From assembly GCF_026342405.1 (NCBI RefSeq), contig NZ_JAPEMU010000001.1, positions 1,364,001 through 1,428,000 of the forward strand: 64,000 nt of DNA. Reading direction: 5' to 3'. Below are positions 15,766 through 25,230 of the stretch, piece by piece. The notes below the pieces were generated by a model that saw only the letters and a program-made list of their open reading frames with translations, searched no databases and was not told the DNA's origin. Origin of the DNA: Kitasatospora sp. NBC_00240 (GTDB taxonomy: Bacteria; Actinomycetota; Actinomycetes; Streptomycetales; Streptomycetaceae). Positions within the stretch are counted from its first letter, which is position 1. Each line of letters begins with the position of its first letter. Both the position numbers and the translations under genes were made by a program.

Positions 15766-18654
15766 ATGGCAGATCTGTCGGTCGGCGGGACCGGTTCCGG
15801 TCGCCGCGCGGGCTTCGCGTTCGTAGGCCGCGAGCCCGAGCTGCGCTCGCTGGTGGACGGCCTGCGTGAGGGTCCGGCCGTGGTCTTCGTCGAGGGCGAG
15901 GCCGGGCTGGGCAAGTCCCGGCTGCTGCGGGAGGCCGCCGCGCGCCTGGAGGAGCAGGGGCTGGCCGTCCTGCGCGGCTGGTGCCATCCGCTGCGCGAAC
16001 CGCTGCCGTTCGGACCGGTCGTCGACGCGCTCCGCGAGGCGCACGCCCTGTTCGGCCCCGGGACGCGCTTCAGCCCCGCGACGGCCCTCCTCGCACCGCA
16101 CATCCCGGAACTCGCCGGACGGCTGCCCGCGCCCGGCCCGGAGATCGGCACCCAGGCACGGCAGCAGCAGTTGATGCGGGCGGTGCACGACCTGCTGGGC
16201 GCCCTGGGCCCGGTGGTGCTGATGGTGGAGGACCTGCACTGGGCGGACGAGGCGACCAGGGACCTGCTCCTGCTGCTCGCCCGGAACCCGCCCCAGCAGC
16301 TGCGGATGGCGCTGACCTACCGCCGCGAGGACCTTCCGGGCGCCCGCAACGTGCTGGGCTCACCGTACCGGCGGCCGGTGGGGGTCGGCGGCACCGAGAT
16401 CGCCCTGCTCCCGCTGGCCGAGGAGCACGTGCGCGAACTCGCCGCCTCGGCGATCGGCCCGGCCGCCGCCGCCCGGCTCGGCCGGGAGCTGTTCGAGCGC
16501 AGCGGCGGGCTGCCGCTCGCCGCCGAGGAGGACCTGCTGGTGCTCGCGGACCAGGTCGCCCTCGGCGGTGGCAAGGGTTCGGCGTTGAAGGACGCGGCGG
16601 TGCCGCGCGCGCTGCAGGAGGCGGTGAACAGCCGGGTCGCGGTGCTCGACCCTGGGGCGGTCGCGGTGGTGCAGGCCGCCGCCGTCCTGGCCGTGCCCGC
16701 CAGTGAGGAGCAACTGGCGCTGCTGACCGGGCTGGAGGAGGAGCAGGCCGAGCAGGCACTGACGGCGGCCCTGGTGGCCGACGTGCTGGTCGAACGCGGC
16801 CCCGGCCGGTACGGGTTCCGCCACGTGCTGGCCCGCCGGGCCGTGTACGAGCGGATTCTCGGCCCGCGGCGCCGACGACTGCACGTACGCGCCATCGAGG
16901 CACTCTCCGGGCAGGACACCCCGGCGCTGGTGCAGATCGCCCACCACGCCCGCCAGCTCGGCGACGTCACCGCCTGGCTGCCCAGAGCGCTGGCCGCGGC
17001 CGACCACGCGGTCGCCGTCGGCGACGACGGCGTCGCCGCCGAACTCCTGCAGCAACTCCTCGCCGAACCCGCGCTTCCCCCGGAGGACCGCGCCCGGACC
17101 GCCCTCACCCTGAGCAATGTCGCGTTCTGGAGCGCCGACTCGGTGGCCAGCACGGCGATCCTGAGCCGCATCATCGCCGACCCGGCCCTGCCCACTCCCG
17201 TCCGCGGCGAGATCCGCCTCAACCTCGCCCGCACCCTGATGAACACCAGCACCGACCGGGTCCGGCAGATGGAGGAGCTGGAACGCGCTATCACCGAGCT
17301 GGAGAGCAGGCCCGGCCTGGCCGCCGGCGCGATGGCCGCCCTCAGCATGGGCCACCGCGCCGACACCACCCTCACGCAGGACCGCGAGATGATGGACCGG
17401 GCCGTACGGATCGTCGCCCGCAGCGACGACCCGCTGGCCCACGCGACCGTGCTGGCCCTGCGGATCAGCCTGCTGGGGATGGCCGGCGACCCGCTGGCCT
17501 GGGACCTCCTGGCGGACCTCCCCCGCGACAGCCCGGACCGCGACGTCCTGCGCCAGGTGGCCCGGGCCCTGCACAACCTCTCCTACGCCGCCTTCCTGTT
17601 CGGCCAGGACGACCGGGCCCGCACCCCGCTGCACGAGGCCCAGGAGCTGACCCGGTACACCGGCTACAAGCTGATGGCGCACGGCTGCGACGTGGCCCGG
17701 CTCAGGCTGGACTTCGGCGCGGGGCGCTGGGAGGGCCTGGACGAGCGGATCGAGTCGATGATCCCCGAGACGTCCGACGGCAGCGGGTTCCAGACCGAGA
17801 CGGTGATGGTGCGGGCCATGCTGAACGTGGCGCGCGGCCGGTGGGCCCGGGCCCGGGAGGACCTCGCACCGTTCGACACCGGCGACGAGGAGCACAGCTA
17901 CTGGCAGCTCGGGCAGGAGGGCGTCGCCGTCCTCGCCCGCATCGACCTGCTGGAGGACGAGCCCCGCCGGGCCTGGCAGCGGGTGCAGGGGGCGCTCGCG
18001 GTCAGGCGCCACAAGGGCGGCTGGGGGTGGGCGACCGAGCTGGTGCCGACCGCGGTGCAGGCCGCGCTGGCCTGCGGCCTGCCCGAGAAGGCCGCACGGC
18101 TGACCGCCGAGGCCGCCGCCGGGATCGAGGGCCGGGACAGCCCCGGGGCCGAGGCCGAGATCCTCTGGTGCAAGGGCCTGCTGGCCGCCGGCTCCGACCC
18201 CGAGGCCGCCGCCGCCCTGCTGGAGCAGGCACGGGTGCGCTACGAGGCCATCGGCCGGGTGTACACCGCGGCCCTCGTCGCCGAACAGGGCGGACGCCTC
18301 CAGCTCACCCGCAATCCCGGCCAGGGCGCCCGCGGCCTCCAGCACGCCCTCGACGTCTTCACCCGGCTCAACGCCACCGCCGACGCGGCCCGCTGCCGCC
18401 AGGCCCTGCGCGCCGGTGGGCAACTGCGTCCCGAACCGCGCGGCCGCCGCACCTACGGCGCGGACCTCTCCCCCCGGGAACGGCAGGTCGCCGCCCTGCT
18501 CGCCACCGGCGCCGGCAACCAGGCGATCGCCCGCGCCCTCGGCCTCTCCCCGCGCACCGTCGAGCACCACGTCGCCAACACCCTCAAGAAGCTCGGCGTG
18601 ACCCGCGCACGGGTCGGCGAGGCGATCCGCGCCGACGGTGACACCGGCCTCTGA
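15766..18654 (+). CDS. Large ATP-binding LuxR-family (LAL) transcriptional regulator, copy 1
   Basis: A 962-residue LAL regulator. An AAA ATPase module lies at the N-terminus: FVGREPELRSL, Walker A GEAGLGKS (residues 44-51), Walker B VVLMVEDLHWAD. A long helical TPR-like middle (about 300-880) follows, and the last 65 residues are a LuxR helix-turn-helix (LSPRERQVAALLATGAGNQA, LGLSPRTVEHHVANTLKKLG). LALs are ATP-dependent activators related to MalT, often controlling secondary metabolism. The next gene is a close paralogue. ATG at 15766 was chosen because it begins the conserved N-terminus; the open frame upstream crosses the CBS gene. Confidence 0.92.
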   Translation: MADLSVGGTGSGRRAGFAFVGREPELRSLVDGLREGPAVVFVEGEAGLGKSRLLREAAARLEEQGLAVLRGWCHPLREPLPFGPVVDALREAHALFGPGTRFSPATALLAPHIPELAGRLPAPGPEIGTQARQQQLMRAVHDLLGALGPVVLMVEDLHWADEATRDLLLLLARNPPQQLRMALTYRREDLPGARNVLGSPYRRPVGVGGTEIALLPLAEEHVRELAASAIGPAAAARLGRELFERSGGLPLAAEEDLLVLADQVALGGGKGSALKDAAVPRALQEAVNSRVAVLDPGAVAVVQAAAVLAVPASEEQLALLTGLEEEQAEQALTAALVADVLVERGPGRYGFRHVLARRAVYERILGPRRRRLHVRAIEALSGQDTPALVQIAHHARQLGDVTAWLPRALAAADHAVAVGDDGVAAELLQQLLAEPALPPEDRARTALTLSNVAFWSADSVASTAILSRIIADPALPTPVRGEIRLNLARTLMNTSTDRVRQMEELERAITELESRPGLAAGAMAALSMGHRADTTLTQDREMMDRAVRIVARSDDPLAHATVLALRISLLGMAGDPLAWDLLADLPRDSPDRDVLRQVARALHNLSYAAFLFGQDDRARTPLHEAQELTRYTGYKLMAHGCDVARLRLDFGAGRWEGLDERIESMIPETSDGSGFQTETVMVRAMLNVARGRWARAREDLAPFDTGDEEHSYWQLGQEGVAVLARIDLLEDEPRRAWQRVQGALAVRRHKGGWGWATELVPTAVQAALACGLPEKAARLTAEAAAGIEGRDSPGAEAEILWCKGLLAAGSDPEAAAALLEQARVRYEAIGRVYTAALVAEQGGRLQLTRNPGQGARGLQHALDVFTRLNATADAARCRQALRAGGQLRPEPRGRRTYGADLSPRERQVAALLATGAGNQAIARALGLSPRTVEHHVANTLKKLGVTRARVGEAIRADGDTGL

Positions 18655-18753
18655 GCTCGCCGCGAGGCCTACGTGGAGTGACCGGGAAAGCCGCGGCGCA
18701 GAGTAGCGTGGAAGGGTCGGTTCCGCCGGTCGATCAGGTCAAGAGGGTGAGAC

Positions 18754-21645
18754 GTGCCAGGTGAGTGGGTCGGCGGGCCGGGGTCGGGCCGCCGCGCGGG
18801 TTTCGCGTTCGTCGGACGCGGCGGCGAGCTGCGTGCGCTCACTGCGACTCTGCGTGAGGGGCCGGCCGTGGTCTTCGTCGAGGGCGAGGCCGGACTGGGC
18901 AAGTCCCGGCTGCTGCGGGAGGCCGCCGCGCGGCTGAAGGACGAAGGACTGGTGGTCCTGCGGGGCTGGTGCCATCCGCTGCGCGAACCGCTGCCGTTCG
19001 GCCCGGTCGTCGACGCGCTGCGCGACGCACACGCCCTGTTCGGCCCCGGGACGCACCTCAGCCCGGCGACCGCGGCACTCCACCCCTACCTGCCGGAGCT
19101 CGCCGGGCGGCTGCCCGAGGAGACGGATGAACCCGGGGCGGGGCCGCAGCAGCAGCTGATGCGGGCGGTGCAGGACCTGCTGGGCGCGCTGGGCCCGGTG
19201 GTGCTGATGGTGGAGGACCTGCACTGGGCGGACGACGCGACCAGGGACCTGCTCCTGCTGCTCGCCCGGAACCCGCCCAAGGGCCTGCGCCTGGTGCTCT
19301 CCTACCGGGCGCACGACCTGTCGGGCGCCCGCAACGTGCTCGGTGTGCCCTACCGGCGGCCGGTCGGGGTCGGCGGCACCGAGATCACCCTGGCCCCGCT
19401 GACCGAGGAGCACGTACGCGAACTCGCCGCCTCGGCGATCGGCCCGGCCGCCGCCGCCCGGCTCGGCCGCAAGCTCTTCGAACGCAGCGGCGGGCTCCCG
19501 CTGGCCGCCGAGGAGGACCTGCTGGTGCTCGCCGACCGGGTGGAGGACGGCGCCTGCACCGGCGCCTCCTCGCTGCTGGAGGAGGCCGGGGTGCCGCGCG
19601 CCCTGCAGGAGGCGGTGAACAGCCGGGTGGCGGTGCTCGGCCCGGGTGCGGTCGCGGTGGTCGAGGCCGCCGCGGTGCTGGCGGTGCCGACCAGCGAGGA
19701 GCAACTCGCGCTGCTGGCCGGGCTGGCGGACGAGCAGGCGGAAGAGGCGCTGACCGCGGCCCTGCTGGCCGACGTCCTGGTCGAACGCGGCCCCGGCCGC
19801 TACGGGTTCCGCCACGTACTGGCCCGTCAGGCCGTGTACGAGCGGATACCGGGCCCGCGCCGCCGCCGGCTGCACGTCCGCGCCATCGAGGCGCTTACCG
19901 GCCGGCAGACGCCCGCACTGGTCCAGATAGCCCACCACACCCGCCGGCTCGGGGACGTCACCGCCTGGCTGCCCACCGCCCGGGCCGCCGCCGACCACGC
20001 GGCCGCGGTGGGTGACGACGGCGTCGCCGCCGAACTCCTGCAGCAACTCCTCGCCGAGGCCGCGCTGCCGTCCGAGGAGCGGGCCCGCACCGCCCTCGAA
20101 CTCAGCCGGATCGCCATGTACCGCGCCGATTCCTCGACCAGTTCGGCGATCCTGGGCCGGATCATCGCCGACCCGGCCCTGCCCAGCGTGGTCCGCGGCG
20201 AGATCCGCTTCAACCTCAGCCGCGCCCTGGTGGACAGCAGCGCCGACCGGAGCCACAGCGTCGCGCAGATGCAGCAGGCGATCACCGAGCTGGCGGACCG
20301 GCCCGGACTGGCCGCCGTCGCCATGTCGGCGCTCAGCATGGTCTCCGGCCGGGGCTCGCGGATCAGCACCACCGGGGAGGACCAGGCCCTGATGGCCGAG
20401 GCCGTGCGCACCGTCGCCCGGAGCGACGACCCGCTGGCCCGGGCGACCGTCCTGACCAACCGGATCACCCTGATGGGCATGACCGGTGACGCAAAGGCCG
20501 GCGAACTCCTGGCGGAGCTGCCGCGCAGCAGCCCCGACCGCGCCGTCCAGCGCGAGTGCGCCCGGGCGCTCTACAACGCCGCGTACGGGGCGATGCTGCG
20601 TGGCAACGACCGGGCCCGGGCCCTGCACGACGAGGCCGAGGAGGCGGCCCGCCGCACCGGCTACCAGATCATCGAACAGGGCTGCGCGGTGATCCGGCTC
20701 CGTCTCGACCTCGCCGAAGGGCAGTGGGCCGGCCTGGACGACGGGCTCGCGGCCGTCCTGCCGGAGACGGCCGACGGCACCAAGTTCAGGATCGCCGCGC
20801 TGATGGTCCGGGCGGCCCTGGAGGTGGCCCGCGGGTACTGGGCCGCCGCCCGGCAGCACCTGGCGACGTTCACCACGACCGACGAGGAGAACGCCAGCTG
20901 GGACGTCGGCCAGGCGGGAGTCACCCTGCTGGGCCGGATCGACCTGCTGGAGGGCGACCCGGAGGCGGCCTGGGAGCGGCTGCGGCGGCCGCTGGCGGCC
21001 CGCCGGCACAAGGGCGTCTGGGTCCGGGCCCACGACCTGACGCCGACCGCCGTGCAGGCGGCCCTGGCCTGCGGCCTGCCGGCGGAGGCAGAGCGGCTGA
21101 CCGACGAGGCGGCCACCGGGATCGAGGGCCGCGATGCCCCGGCGGCCGCCGCGGAGGTGCTCTGGTGCCGCGGCATGACCACCGCCGCGACCGACCCCGC
21201 GGCCGCCCTCGCCCACCTGGCGCTGGCCCAGGCCCGGTACGAGGCGCTGGGCCGGGTCCACACCGCCGCCCGCGTCGCGGAGCAGGCCGGCTGCCTCCAG
21301 CTCCGCCACAACCCCGGCGAAGCCGGCCGCCACATCCAGCACGCCCTCGACGTCTTCACCCGGCTCGGCGCCACCGCCGACGCGGCGCGGTGCCGGCAGG
21401 CGCTGCGCGAGACCGGACAGCGGCGCCCCGATCCGGGCCGCCGCCACAGCTACGGCCCCGAACTGTCACCGCGGGAACGGCAGGTCGCCGAACTGCTGGC
21501 CACCGGCGCCGGCAACCAGGCGATCGCCCGCGTCCTGGGACTGTCCACCCGCACCGCCGAGCACCACGTCGCCAACACCCTCAAGAAGCTGGGCCTGCGG
21601 CGCGACCAGGTCCGGGGCGCGTTCGAGCACAGCGACGGCACCTGA
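18754..21645 (+). CDS. Large ATP-binding LuxR-family (LAL) transcriptional regulator, copy 2
   Basis: A 963-residue paralogue of the preceding gene with the same order: FVGRGGELRAL, Walker A GEAGLGKS, Walker B MVEDLHWADDATRD, TPR-like middle, C-terminal LuxR HTH (LSPRERQVAELLATGAGNQA, LSTRTAEHHVANTLKKLG). Long stretches are near-identical to copy 1 (for example around the P-loop and GFRHVLAR region) while the middle has diverged, which fits a local duplication followed by drift in the ligand-sensing part. The HTH recognition segment differs at a few residues (STRTAEHH against SPRTVEHH; LRRDQVRG against VTRARVGE), so targets may differ. GTG start with AGAGGG upstream. Confidence 0.92.
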   Translation: MPGEWVGGPGSGRRAGFAFVGRGGELRALTATLREGPAVVFVEGEAGLGKSRLLREAAARLKDEGLVVLRGWCHPLREPLPFGPVVDALRDAHALFGPGTHLSPATAALHPYLPELAGRLPEETDEPGAGPQQQLMRAVQDLLGALGPVVLMVEDLHWADDATRDLLLLLARNPPKGLRLVLSYRAHDLSGARNVLGVPYRRPVGVGGTEITLAPLTEEHVRELAASAIGPAAAARLGRKLFERSGGLPLAAEEDLLVLADRVEDGACTGASSLLEEAGVPRALQEAVNSRVAVLGPGAVAVVEAAAVLAVPTSEEQLALLAGLADEQAEEALTAALLADVLVERGPGRYGFRHVLARQAVYERIPGPRRRRLHVRAIEALTGRQTPALVQIAHHTRRLGDVTAWLPTARAAADHAAAVGDDGVAAELLQQLLAEAALPSEERARTALELSRIAMYRADSSTSSAILGRIIADPALPSVVRGEIRFNLSRALVDSSADRSHSVAQMQQAITELADRPGLAAVAMSALSMVSGRGSRISTTGEDQALMAEAVRTVARSDDPLARATVLTNRITLMGMTGDAKAGELLAELPRSSPDRAVQRECARALYNAAYGAMLRGNDRARALHDEAEEAARRTGYQIIEQGCAVIRLRLDLAEGQWAGLDDGLAAVLPETADGTKFRIAALMVRAALEVARGYWAAARQHLATFTTTDEENASWDVGQAGVTLLGRIDLLEGDPEAAWERLRRPLAARRHKGVWVRAHDLTPTAVQAALACGLPAEAERLTDEAATGIEGRDAPAAAAEVLWCRGMTTAATDPAAALAHLALAQARYEALGRVHTAARVAEQAGCLQLRHNPGEAGRHIQHALDVFTRLGATADAARCRQALRETGQRRPDPGRRHSYGPELSPRERQVAELLATGAGNQAIARVLGLSTRTAEHHVANTLKKLGLRRDQVRGAFEHSDGT

Positions 21646-21722
21646 CCGGGCGACGGCCCGGGAGCGGCGGGCGCGCGGCCGGACTCGGCGTCCGCACGCC
21701 CCCGGCGGCGGGGCCGGCACGG

Positions 21723-22409
21723 CTCCGGGTAGGCCGCAACGAGGGCTTCGCGGCCACCCGGATCGAGAACAAGATCGCCCTGCGTACGGTCGAGAACGCC
21801 GACGTCGTGCTGACCGACTGCCGGGTCCCGGAGCGTGACCGGCTCCAGCTGGCGAACGGCTTCCGGGACACCGCCGACGTGCTGCGCCGCACCCGCAGCG
21901 GGGTGGCCTGGGAGGCCATCGGCGTCATGCTCGGCGCGTACCGGATCGCTCTGGACCACACCCTGGAGCGCCAGCAGTTCGGCGGCCCGATCGCCCGGTT
22001 CCAGCTCGTCCAGGACCTCCTGGTCAGGATGCTCGGCAACGCCACCTCGTGCCTGGGCATGGTCACCCGGCTGGCCCAGCTGGAGGACGCCGGCACCTTC
22101 CGGGACGAGCACTCGGCGCTGGCCAAGGCCTACTGCACGACCCGGATACGGGAGACCGTCGGCTGGGGCCGGGAGCTGCCGGCCGGCAACGGGATCGTGC
22201 TGGACCACAGCATCGGGCGCTTCGTCGCAGACGCCGAGGCGCTCTACTCGTACGAGGGCACCCGCGAGATCAACACGTTGATCGTCGGCCGGGCCGTGAC
22301 CGGGATCGGCGCCTTCGTCCGACGCTCGCCCGGGGCGGCGTCGTCCTGCCGGCGGCCGCCCCGCACGGCTCCAGCCGGGGCTCGCGGAGGAGGCTACCCC
22401 AGATCGTGA
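21723..22409 (+). pseudogene. 5'-truncated acyl-CoA dehydrogenase
   Basis: The frame begins abruptly in the middle beta-domain (EGFAATRIENKIALRTVENA, VVLTDCRVPE) and continues through the complete C-terminal helical domain (ERQQFGGPIARFQLVQDLLV, NGIVLDHSIGRF) to the catalytic-base motif YSYEGTREINTLIVGRAVTG. This matches the C-terminal half of glutaryl-CoA dehydrogenase-type acyl-CoA dehydrogenases. About 180 residues, including the substrate and FAD-contacting N-domain, are absent; the preceding 75 bases contain no start and the stop of the LuxR gene. The catalytic Glu remains, but without the N-domain the product should be inactive. Confidence 0.82.
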
Positions 22410-22554
22410 CGGATCGTCATATCGGTGACGAGTTACCGTGACCAGCTGATCGCCGGCGCGCCGCTGTGCCAGCATGTCAGCCGGACGCGGGCCACGACCA
22501 CTGCCGATCCCGGGCAGTCGGCGGCAGCTCCGCGCCCTGAACGGAGAGACGGTC

Positions 22555-23307
22555 ATGCGAGGCAGTAACGCTGTGCTGGTGGCGCTCGGGCTGTCGGCCG
22601 CCCTGGCGGTCACGGCCTGCGGCAGCGGCGGCACGGCAGCCGGACCGACGGGTTCGGGCACGCCGGCGGTGGGGGCGAGCGTACCGGCAGCCGGCGGCCC
22701 GGCCGAGGCCACCTCCCCCGCCGCCCGGCCGCCGGCCCCGGCCGGATCCACCCGGGTGCTCGGCAAGGCGGAGCTGCGGACCGCCCTGGTCGGCCCCGGC
22801 GACATCAAGGGCTGGACCGGCATGGAGATGCCCATCGAGATCGGGAAGACGCAGCTCAGCACGCGGCCGGCCGACTGCCAGCCGATCGACAACATCCGCA
22901 CCGGGAAGATCAAGCCCGAATCGGCGGCCTATGCCTTCACCACCGTCGGCCCCGACGGCGGGGGTTCACCCACGGCCCTCACCCAGATCATGCTGGCGAG
23001 CTTCGACGGTGGTGGCGCGCAGCAGGTGCTGGCCGATCTGCGGACCGCGCTCACCACCTGCACCCGCTACGAGGGCAGCATCCCCAAGCCGGGCACGGTG
23101 GCGGCGCTGCCGGCGCCGAAGCTCGGCGAGGAGGCGCTCTCCTACTCCCTCACCTCGGACGGGAAGACGCAGGAACTGACCGTCGTCCGGCAGGGCAGCG
23201 TCGTTGCCGTGTTCTCGCCCGGCGCCGGGTCCGGAGGCACGACGGCGAAGGTACCCCAGGAGGTTCTGGCCGGTCAGATGGCGAAGGTCCGCACGACGGT
23301 CGGCTGA
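22555..23307 (+). CDS. Lipoprotein with PknH-extracellular-like domain
   Basis: A 250-residue lipoprotein: signal MRGSNAVLVALGLSAALAVT then lipobox TAC with Cys21, followed by a Ser/Gly/Pro-rich linker and a domain of about 190 residues (LRTALVGPGDIKGWTGMEMP ... CQPIDNIRTGK ... LRTALTTCTRYEG ... VVAVFSPGAG). Two cysteines could form a disulphide as in the PknH sensor-domain family; this resemblance is by pattern only. It should sit on the outer face of the membrane. I chose the ATG at 22555 because it gives the lipoprotein signal and has CGGAGAG upstream. Confidence 0.75.
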   Translation: MRGSNAVLVALGLSAALAVTACGSGGTAAGPTGSGTPAVGASVPAAGGPAEATSPAARPPAPAGSTRVLGKAELRTALVGPGDIKGWTGMEMPIEIGKTQLSTRPADCQPIDNIRTGKIKPESAAYAFTTVGPDGGGSPTALTQIMLASFDGGGAQQVLADLRTALTTCTRYEGSIPKPGTVAALPAPKLGEEALSYSLTSDGKTQELTVVRQGSVVAVFSPGAGSGGTTAKVPQEVLAGQMAKVRTTVG

Positions 23308-23408
23308 GGCCCGGGCCAGGCAGCGGCGCAGGGCCCCCGCCCGTCGGACGGCGGCACCGCTGCGGGAGCCGGCGGAGCGGGCCGGGAGCGCGGCACGACT
23401 GCTGATGG

Positions 23409-24383
23409 TCAGGCGCGGCGGGCGGCCCACACCGTGCGCTCGGTCCGCACGCTCAGGTCGTCGCGCCGCAGGATGCTGTGCGGGCCGTCGGTGTCGAGCA
23501 GTCCGTCCAGCGCGGCGAGGTCCGCCGGCGAAAGGACGGATTCGATGCCGTCGCGCATCCGGCGCAGGCCGCTGAGGGCGTAACGGCCGACCGCGTCGGT
23601 GCGGGGTGAGGCGATGTCGACGGTGATGGTGCGTTCGCCCTCCACGGTGAAGCCCGCCTTCCTCAGCAAGGTCCCCCAGTCGGCGCCCCGGTGGGGCAAC
23701 TGCTCGGCATGGTGGCGGTCGAGCGCGGCGTGGCAGCGCTCCTCCAGGCCGGGAGCGTCCTCCGGGGCGTCCGCGGGCAGGAACCGGGGGAAGCCGGCCA
23801 GCTCGACGACGGCGAACAGCCCGCCGGGCGCCAGCAGCTCGTGGACCTGCCGCAGGGTGCGGTCGGGGTCGGCCATGTGGTGCATGGAGGCCGAGGCCCA
23901 GACCAGCTCCGGCGCGCCGAGGTCGGGCCAGGCCGGCGCGTCCAGGTCGGCCTCGACCAGGCGCACGCGATCGGCCGCGCCGGCCGCCGCCGCCTTCTCC
24001 CGCAGCCGGTCCAGGTGGGCGGCCGAGGAGTCGACGGCCGTCAGCTCGGCGGCGGGAAAGCGCTCGGCCAGCGCGAGGGTGCCGGCTCCGGTGCCGCAGC
24101 CCAGGTCCACGATCCGGCGGGGGCCGGGCCCGACGGGCAGCCAGGCGATGACGGACGCGGTGTGCTCGGCGAGCACCTCCGCGTCCAGGTCGAGCAGCTC
24201 CGTCTGGTCGTGGGCGTCACCCTCCGGACCCTGGCTCTGATGACCGTGGTTCTGGTGACCGTGGTTCTGGTGACCGTGGTTCTGGTGACCGCCGTGCTGG
24301 TGACCGCCGTGCTGGCGGCTCTGGTGCTGGTGACCGTCGTGCTGGTGGACGTCGTGCCGGGTGTGCGGCGTGGGGTGGCTCAT
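23409..24383 (-). CDS. SAM-dependent methyltransferase with histidine-rich N-terminus
   Basis: A 324-residue class I methyltransferase. The SAM motif is IVDLGCGTGAGTLAL (residues 91-105), with the acidic ribose-binding residue in ELTAVDSSAAH and motif II-like VRLVEADLDAP; MADPDRTLRQVHELLAPGGL is typical of the UbiE/Methyltransf_11 group. Before the fold, residues 1-50 contain 17 histidines in a repeated HQNHGHQ/HQHGG pattern encoded by a 15-base tandem repeat. Such tails bind Ni, Zn, Cu or Co. Substrate unknown. It converges on the lipoprotein gene and lies upstream of nothing obvious; the XRE gene is behind it on the same strand. Confidence 0.85.
   Translation of the reverse strand: MSHPTPHTRHDVHQHDGHQHQSRQHGGHQHGGHQNHGHQNHGHQNHGHQSQGPEGDAHDQTELLDLDAEVLAEHTASVIAWLPVGPGPRRIVDLGCGTGAGTLALAERFPAAELTAVDSSAAHLDRLREKAAAAGAADRVRLVEADLDAPAWPDLGAPELVWASASMHHMADPDRTLRQVHELLAPGGLFAVVELAGFPRFLPADAPEDAPGLEERCHAALDRHHAEQLPHRGADWGTLLRKAGFTVEGERTITVDIASPRTDAVGRYALSGLRRMRDGIESVLSPADLAALDGLLDTDGPHSILRRDDLSVRTERTVWAARRA
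24241..24315. repeat. 15-bp tandem repeat encoding the His-rich tail
   Basis: Five consecutive 15-base units: TGACCGTGGTTCTGG three times (24241-24285) then the variant TGACCGCCGTGCTGG twice (24286-24315). Each minus-strand unit encodes five residues rich in His and Gln, so copy-number change would alter tail length in frame. Confidence 0.9.
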
Positions 24384-24480
24384 GGGCCCACGCTAAGCGG
24401 GCCGTGCGCCTGAGGCCCGACGTGTCCCGGAATGCGCAAGAAGATGGCCGACCGGGCTGCGGGAGACGCAACGCGGACGG

Positions 24481-25074
24481 TCAGGGCGCCGGCCGGGTCA
24501 CCTTCTCGGCGTCCTCGCCGCGCTGGTGGCCGCGGCGGGCGTCGCGGTCGAAGATGCCCAGGATCTCGCAGGGTCCGCCCTCGGCGCCGATGGCGTGCGG
24601 GAGCATCGTGGGGAACTCCGCCGCCTGGTTGGTCTCGATCCGCAGGCGCCGGTTGCCCAGGAGCAGGATCGCGGTGCCGGAGAGGACGACCAGCCATTCG
24701 CGGCCCGGGTGGGCGCGCATCCGGGCGGGGTTGTCGGGCGGCGGGTCGGTCATCCGCTGGCGGATGACGGTCATGCCGGGATCCGCCTTCAGGGGCCAGC
24801 GCATCTGGCCGTGGGCCGCGTCGATCATCGGGTTGGAGACGACGTCGTCGGTGGCGGTCTCGACGAGCTGGTCGAGCGAGGTGTCCAGGGCGCGCGCGAG
24901 GGTGACGAGTTGATCCAGTGCCAGGCGGCGCTGGCCGTTCTCGATCCGGCTCAGCGTGGACTGGCTGACCTTGGCACGGGTGGCCAATTCCTCCAGGGAC
25001 CAGCCCTGGGCCACCCGCAGGGCGCGGATCCTCTTGCGTACCAGGCTGTCCAGCTCGCCACTCTCTTGCGTCAT
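24481..25074 (-). CDS. XRE-family regulator with C-terminal cupin domain
   Basis: A 197-residue regulator: an N-terminal HTH (VRKRIRALRVAQGWSLEELA, KVSQSTLSRIENGQ) at about residues 10-65 and a C-terminal cupin barrel (AHPGREWLVVLSGTAILLLG ... AEFPTMLPHAIGAEGG). In this class the cupin senses a small ligand and controls DNA binding. It is divergent from the CPYC oxidoreductase at 25231, its probable target. Start taken as the ATG at 25074 (MTQESG); two in-frame upstream starts would add nine residues. Confidence 0.88.
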   Translation of the reverse strand: MTQESGELDSLVRKRIRALRVAQGWSLEELATRAKVSQSTLSRIENGQRRLALDQLVTLARALDTSLDQLVETATDDVVSNPMIDAAHGQMRWPLKADPGMTVIRQRMTDPPPDNPARMRAHPGREWLVVLSGTAILLLGNRRLRIETNQAAEFPTMLPHAIGAEGGPCEILGIFDRDARRGHQRGEDAEKVTRPAP

Positions 25075-25180
25075 AGGCAACATCGTATGCCTGCCCGGCA
25101 AGGAGCGCTTAACGTCGATCGTGTCCGGCCCCGCACCACGGGCCGCGACGGCACAGCGACGACAAGCGACAGACCGACAA

Positions 25181-25204
25181 AGCTACAGAGCTACAGAGCT
25201 ACGG
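25181..25204. promoter_or_regulatory. 8-bp tandem repeat in the divergent XRE/oxidoreductase gap
   Basis: AGCTACAG at 25181-25188 and 25189-25196, then AGCTACGG at 25197-25204. The array sits 26 bases before the oxidoreductase start, in the only spacer shared with the XRE gene, and is a candidate operator. Confidence 0.45.
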
Positions 25205-25230
25205 CTCCAGAGCGACAAGGGGACGACGAC

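Noticed and set aside
24241..24315. CRISPR array
   Set aside because: The units are contiguous 15-mers without spacers and encode the His-rich protein tail.
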